Shown: piece after piece, positions 7,885 to 9,122 of the stretch
Layout: every line of letters starts with the position of its first letter
How positions within the stretch are numbered: the stretch's first letter is position 1
Assembly (NCBI GenBank): GCA_003556835.1
Contig: PWQG01000029.1
Span: 1 to 9,122 of the forward strand
Direction: 5' to 3'
DNA from: Gammaproteobacteria bacterium
GTDB taxonomy: Bacteria; Pseudomonadota; Gammaproteobacteria; Pseudomonadales; Pseudohongiellaceae
Length of the DNA stretch: 9,122 nucleotides
Position numbers and translations under genes: made by a program
The notes under the pieces: model-generated
Told to the model about the DNA's origin: nothing
Database searches by the model: none
Seen by the model: the letters and a program-made list of their open reading frames with translations, nothing else

Positions 7885-7897
7885 TGGTGTCGCACCA
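7885..7897. other. Short hairpin between convergent genes
   Basis: TGGTG (7885-7889) and CACCA (7893-7897) pair around a 3-base loop in the 38-base gap between the convergent response regulator and acetyltransferase genes. The position would suit a bidirectional terminator, but the stem is only five pairs and no T-run follows on either strand, so this is a weak candidate. Confidence 0.2.
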
Positions 7898-7905
7898 GAG
7901 AGACA

Positions 7906-8733
7906 CTATCCGGCGCCGAGCCTTACGATCGCTGGCTCACCCGCCAAATCGATGCCGAAGAGGCTTTGCAGCCCTTCGATCAGCGCCTCCTGGCTGCCTG
8001 GCGCCTCTGTGACCACATTGGTGCCCGTGTACCGACGGAAGAACCGGCCATCGAAGGTATTGCGCCCCAGCTCGGTGCGGACCATCACCATGGGCTGGTT
8101 GCGGAATATTGATTCCTGGGCGTGCTCGCACCAGTAGGAGGTGGTGATGAAATCACGCTCTAAACGCGGCTCTTCGGTGAACGAGAAGATATCCATCCAC
8201 GCGCCTTCGACCTGGCGCTCGAGCATCCAGCCGAAAAAATCGACCCTGCGTACTCGGTAGCACTCCTCGCCCTGCCTCTGAATCCAGCCATCCCTCAGCA
8301 TAATCGGCCATCGCGGAACGATCTCGCCCACGCCGACGTCCACAAGGTAACGCTCGCCGTCAACTGGCACTATCAGCACGTGATGACGCGGCTTGGGTGG
8401 TGGATCCGGCTCATTCTGCCAAAAGCGGGCAAAATGGCTGGTGACGGAATACCCCAAGGCCTCAAGCAGGTGGCGGAACAGCGCGTTCAACTCGAAGCAA
8501 TAGCCTCCCCGCCCGCGCTCCACGACCTTCTGGAAAACCGATTCTGGATCCAGGCTGAGTGGCTTACCCATCAGGATATCCAGGTTCTCGTAGGGGACCC
8601 GATGCAAGTGCGCGCACTGCAGATGCGCCAACGTCTGGGCATCCGCGCGCGCAACATCCCGAAGCTGCAGCCGCTCCAGGTAACGCTGAACAAAGGCTGA
8701 ATTTCCGACCCGCATCGCCTGCTGCGCCATCAT
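7906..8733 (-). CDS. nat: Arylamine N-acetyltransferase
   Basis: This 275-residue cytoplasmic enzyme belongs to the NAT family, which transfers acetyl from acetyl-CoA to arylamines, arylhydrazines or related amines through an acyl-cysteine intermediate. The hallmark RGGYCFELN gives catalytic C79. H117 and D132 (in LVDVGVG) complete the triad; the spacings C-H 38 and H-D 15 equal those I recall for the Salmonella enzyme (C69, H107, D122). H118 is adjacent, so the exact His is slightly ambiguous. The VPYENLDI segment near residue 46 is also typical of the family. Length is normal for the family. Two ATG codons stand in tandem at the start, with a G-rich tract just upstream; either could serve. 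The gene is convergent with the signalling operon and likely functionally unrelated. The physiological substrate cannot be read from the sequence. Confidence 0.93.
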   Translation of the reverse strand: MMAQQAMRVGNSAFVQRYLERLQLRDVARADAQTLAHLQCAHLHRVPYENLDILMGKPLSLDPESVFQKVVERGRGGYCFELNALFRHLLEALGYSVTSHFARFWQNEPDPPPKPRHHVLIVPVDGERYLVDVGVGEIVPRWPIMLRDGWIQRQGEECYRVRRVDFFGWMLERQVEGAWMDIFSFTEEPRLERDFITTSYWCEHAQESIFRNQPMVMVRTELGRNTFDGRFFRRYTGTNVVTEAPGSQEALIEGLQSLFGIDLAGEPAIVRLGAG

Positions 8734-8758
8734 GTCCCCCGCAACTATCTCCCCATTC

Positions 8759-8788
8759 GGTATAAAGCGTACTGCATTGACTTACCAA
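8759..8788 (-). promoter_or_regulatory. Candidate sigma-70 promoter for the acetyltransferase gene
   Basis: On the - strand, TTGGTA (8783-8788) and TATACC (8759-8764) are separated by 18 bases, each matching four of six consensus positions. The -10 element lies about 25 bases before the ATG at 8733. The position is sensible and the local sequence is AT-rich against a GC-rich background, but the match is modest. Confidence 0.35.
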
Positions 8789-8868
8789 TTATCCTGGTTT
8801 TGCGCTCCTGCGCGACTGCTGCCCAGCGAGCTGTCACCGGACTCAGGATGCCATATCCCTGGAAAGCC

Positions 8869-9120
8869 CTATCGGCGCACAGCATCCAGCAATCGCGACA
8901 GGTTTTCCTGAAACTGCTCCTGCTGCGATGGAGCGGCGGACGTGAAGCGGCGGTCCTGCTCCACCAGTCCTTCCATAATCCGCCCGCCGACATCAACGGG
9001 GTCGGCAAGGAACTGCAGCGAGGGCTGGTTGAACCGCTCCGTCATGGTCTCGACCAGCTGTGCGAGACGCCGGGCGGGCGCGGAGGAAGCGGGGGACTCG
9101 ATCCGCTGGGTCTGCTCGTA
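8869..9120 (-). CDS. C-terminal part of an unrecognised protein, truncated at the right edge
   Basis: A - strand frame is open from the right edge to TAG (8869-8871), giving 83 residues. The peptide is soluble, hydrophilic and rich in Gln, Glu and Arg, with likely helical stretches such as RRLAQLVETMTERF and QENLSRLLDAVRR at its end. I do not recognise the family. It is preferred over the overlapping - strand frame at 8745-9008 because that frame yields a Trp/Arg/Ser-rich sequence of low plausibility, and because this one has ordinary amino-acid composition and GC-rich third positions. The true start is outside the window; an internal ATG at residue 26 would give 58 residues. It points the same way as the acetyltransferase, 135 bases upstream of it, with no clear terminator between them. 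Confidence 0.55.
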   Translation of the reverse strand, partial: YEQTQRIESPASSAPARRLAQLVETMTERFNQPSLQFLADPVDVGGRIMEGLVEQDRRFTSAAPSQQEQFQENLSRLLDAVRR

Positions 9121-9122
9121 AG

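Noticed and set aside
8745..9008. 87-residue open frame on - overlapping the right-edge gene and the region upstream of the acetyltransferase
   Set aside because: The composition is Trp/Arg/Ser-rich and implausible. It runs through the candidate promoter of the acetyltransferase and conflicts with a better frame at 8869-9120.

Overview
The window is high in G+C and densely coding, and it reads as a piece of a proteobacterial chromosome. The domain families (REC-PAS-GGDEF-EAL, PAS_3-type kinases, an Rcp1/CheY-like receiver, CZB) suggest a gammaproteobacterium, perhaps an environmental or halophilic one. That placement is inference from codon style and protein type; there is no rRNA or other marker. 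I see no tRNA, rRNA, insertion sequence, phage gene or CRISPR array.

Layout: the end of an unrecognised + strand gene (to 167) is followed by a 151-base intergenic stretch (168-318) holding a perfect 12-base palindrome inside a larger imperfect inverted repeat. Next is a tight three-gene signalling operon on + (319-7867): a REC-PAS-GGDEF-EAL-CZB cyclic-di-GMP protein, a 1535-residue soluble sensor with eight apparent PAS domains and two complete-looking histidine kinase cores, and a stand-alone response regulator. Both junctions are 4-base stop/start overlaps (ATGA, GTGA), so the three products are probably translationally coupled and work together. Convergent to the operon, 38 bases away, is an arylamine N-acetyltransferase on - (7906-8733). 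Upstream of it, also on -, is the C-terminal part of an unrecognised gene that runs off the right edge (stop at 8869).

Likely working of the operon (inference): the many PAS domains of the kinase sense cytoplasmic signals (redox, ligand or light; no cofactor can be assigned). Phosphate would pass to the receiver of the single-domain regulator, to the receiver on the cyclic-di-GMP enzyme, or to both. The enzyme has an intact GGDEF site and I-site, an EAL domain with two altered active-site positions, and a C-terminal CZB domain with a complete zinc ligand set, so zinc may be a second input.

The most unusual points are the two kinase cores in one chain, the second with His-His in place of His-Asp in its H-box, and the placement of a CZB zinc sensor after an EAL domain with D-to-N and E-to-D changes.
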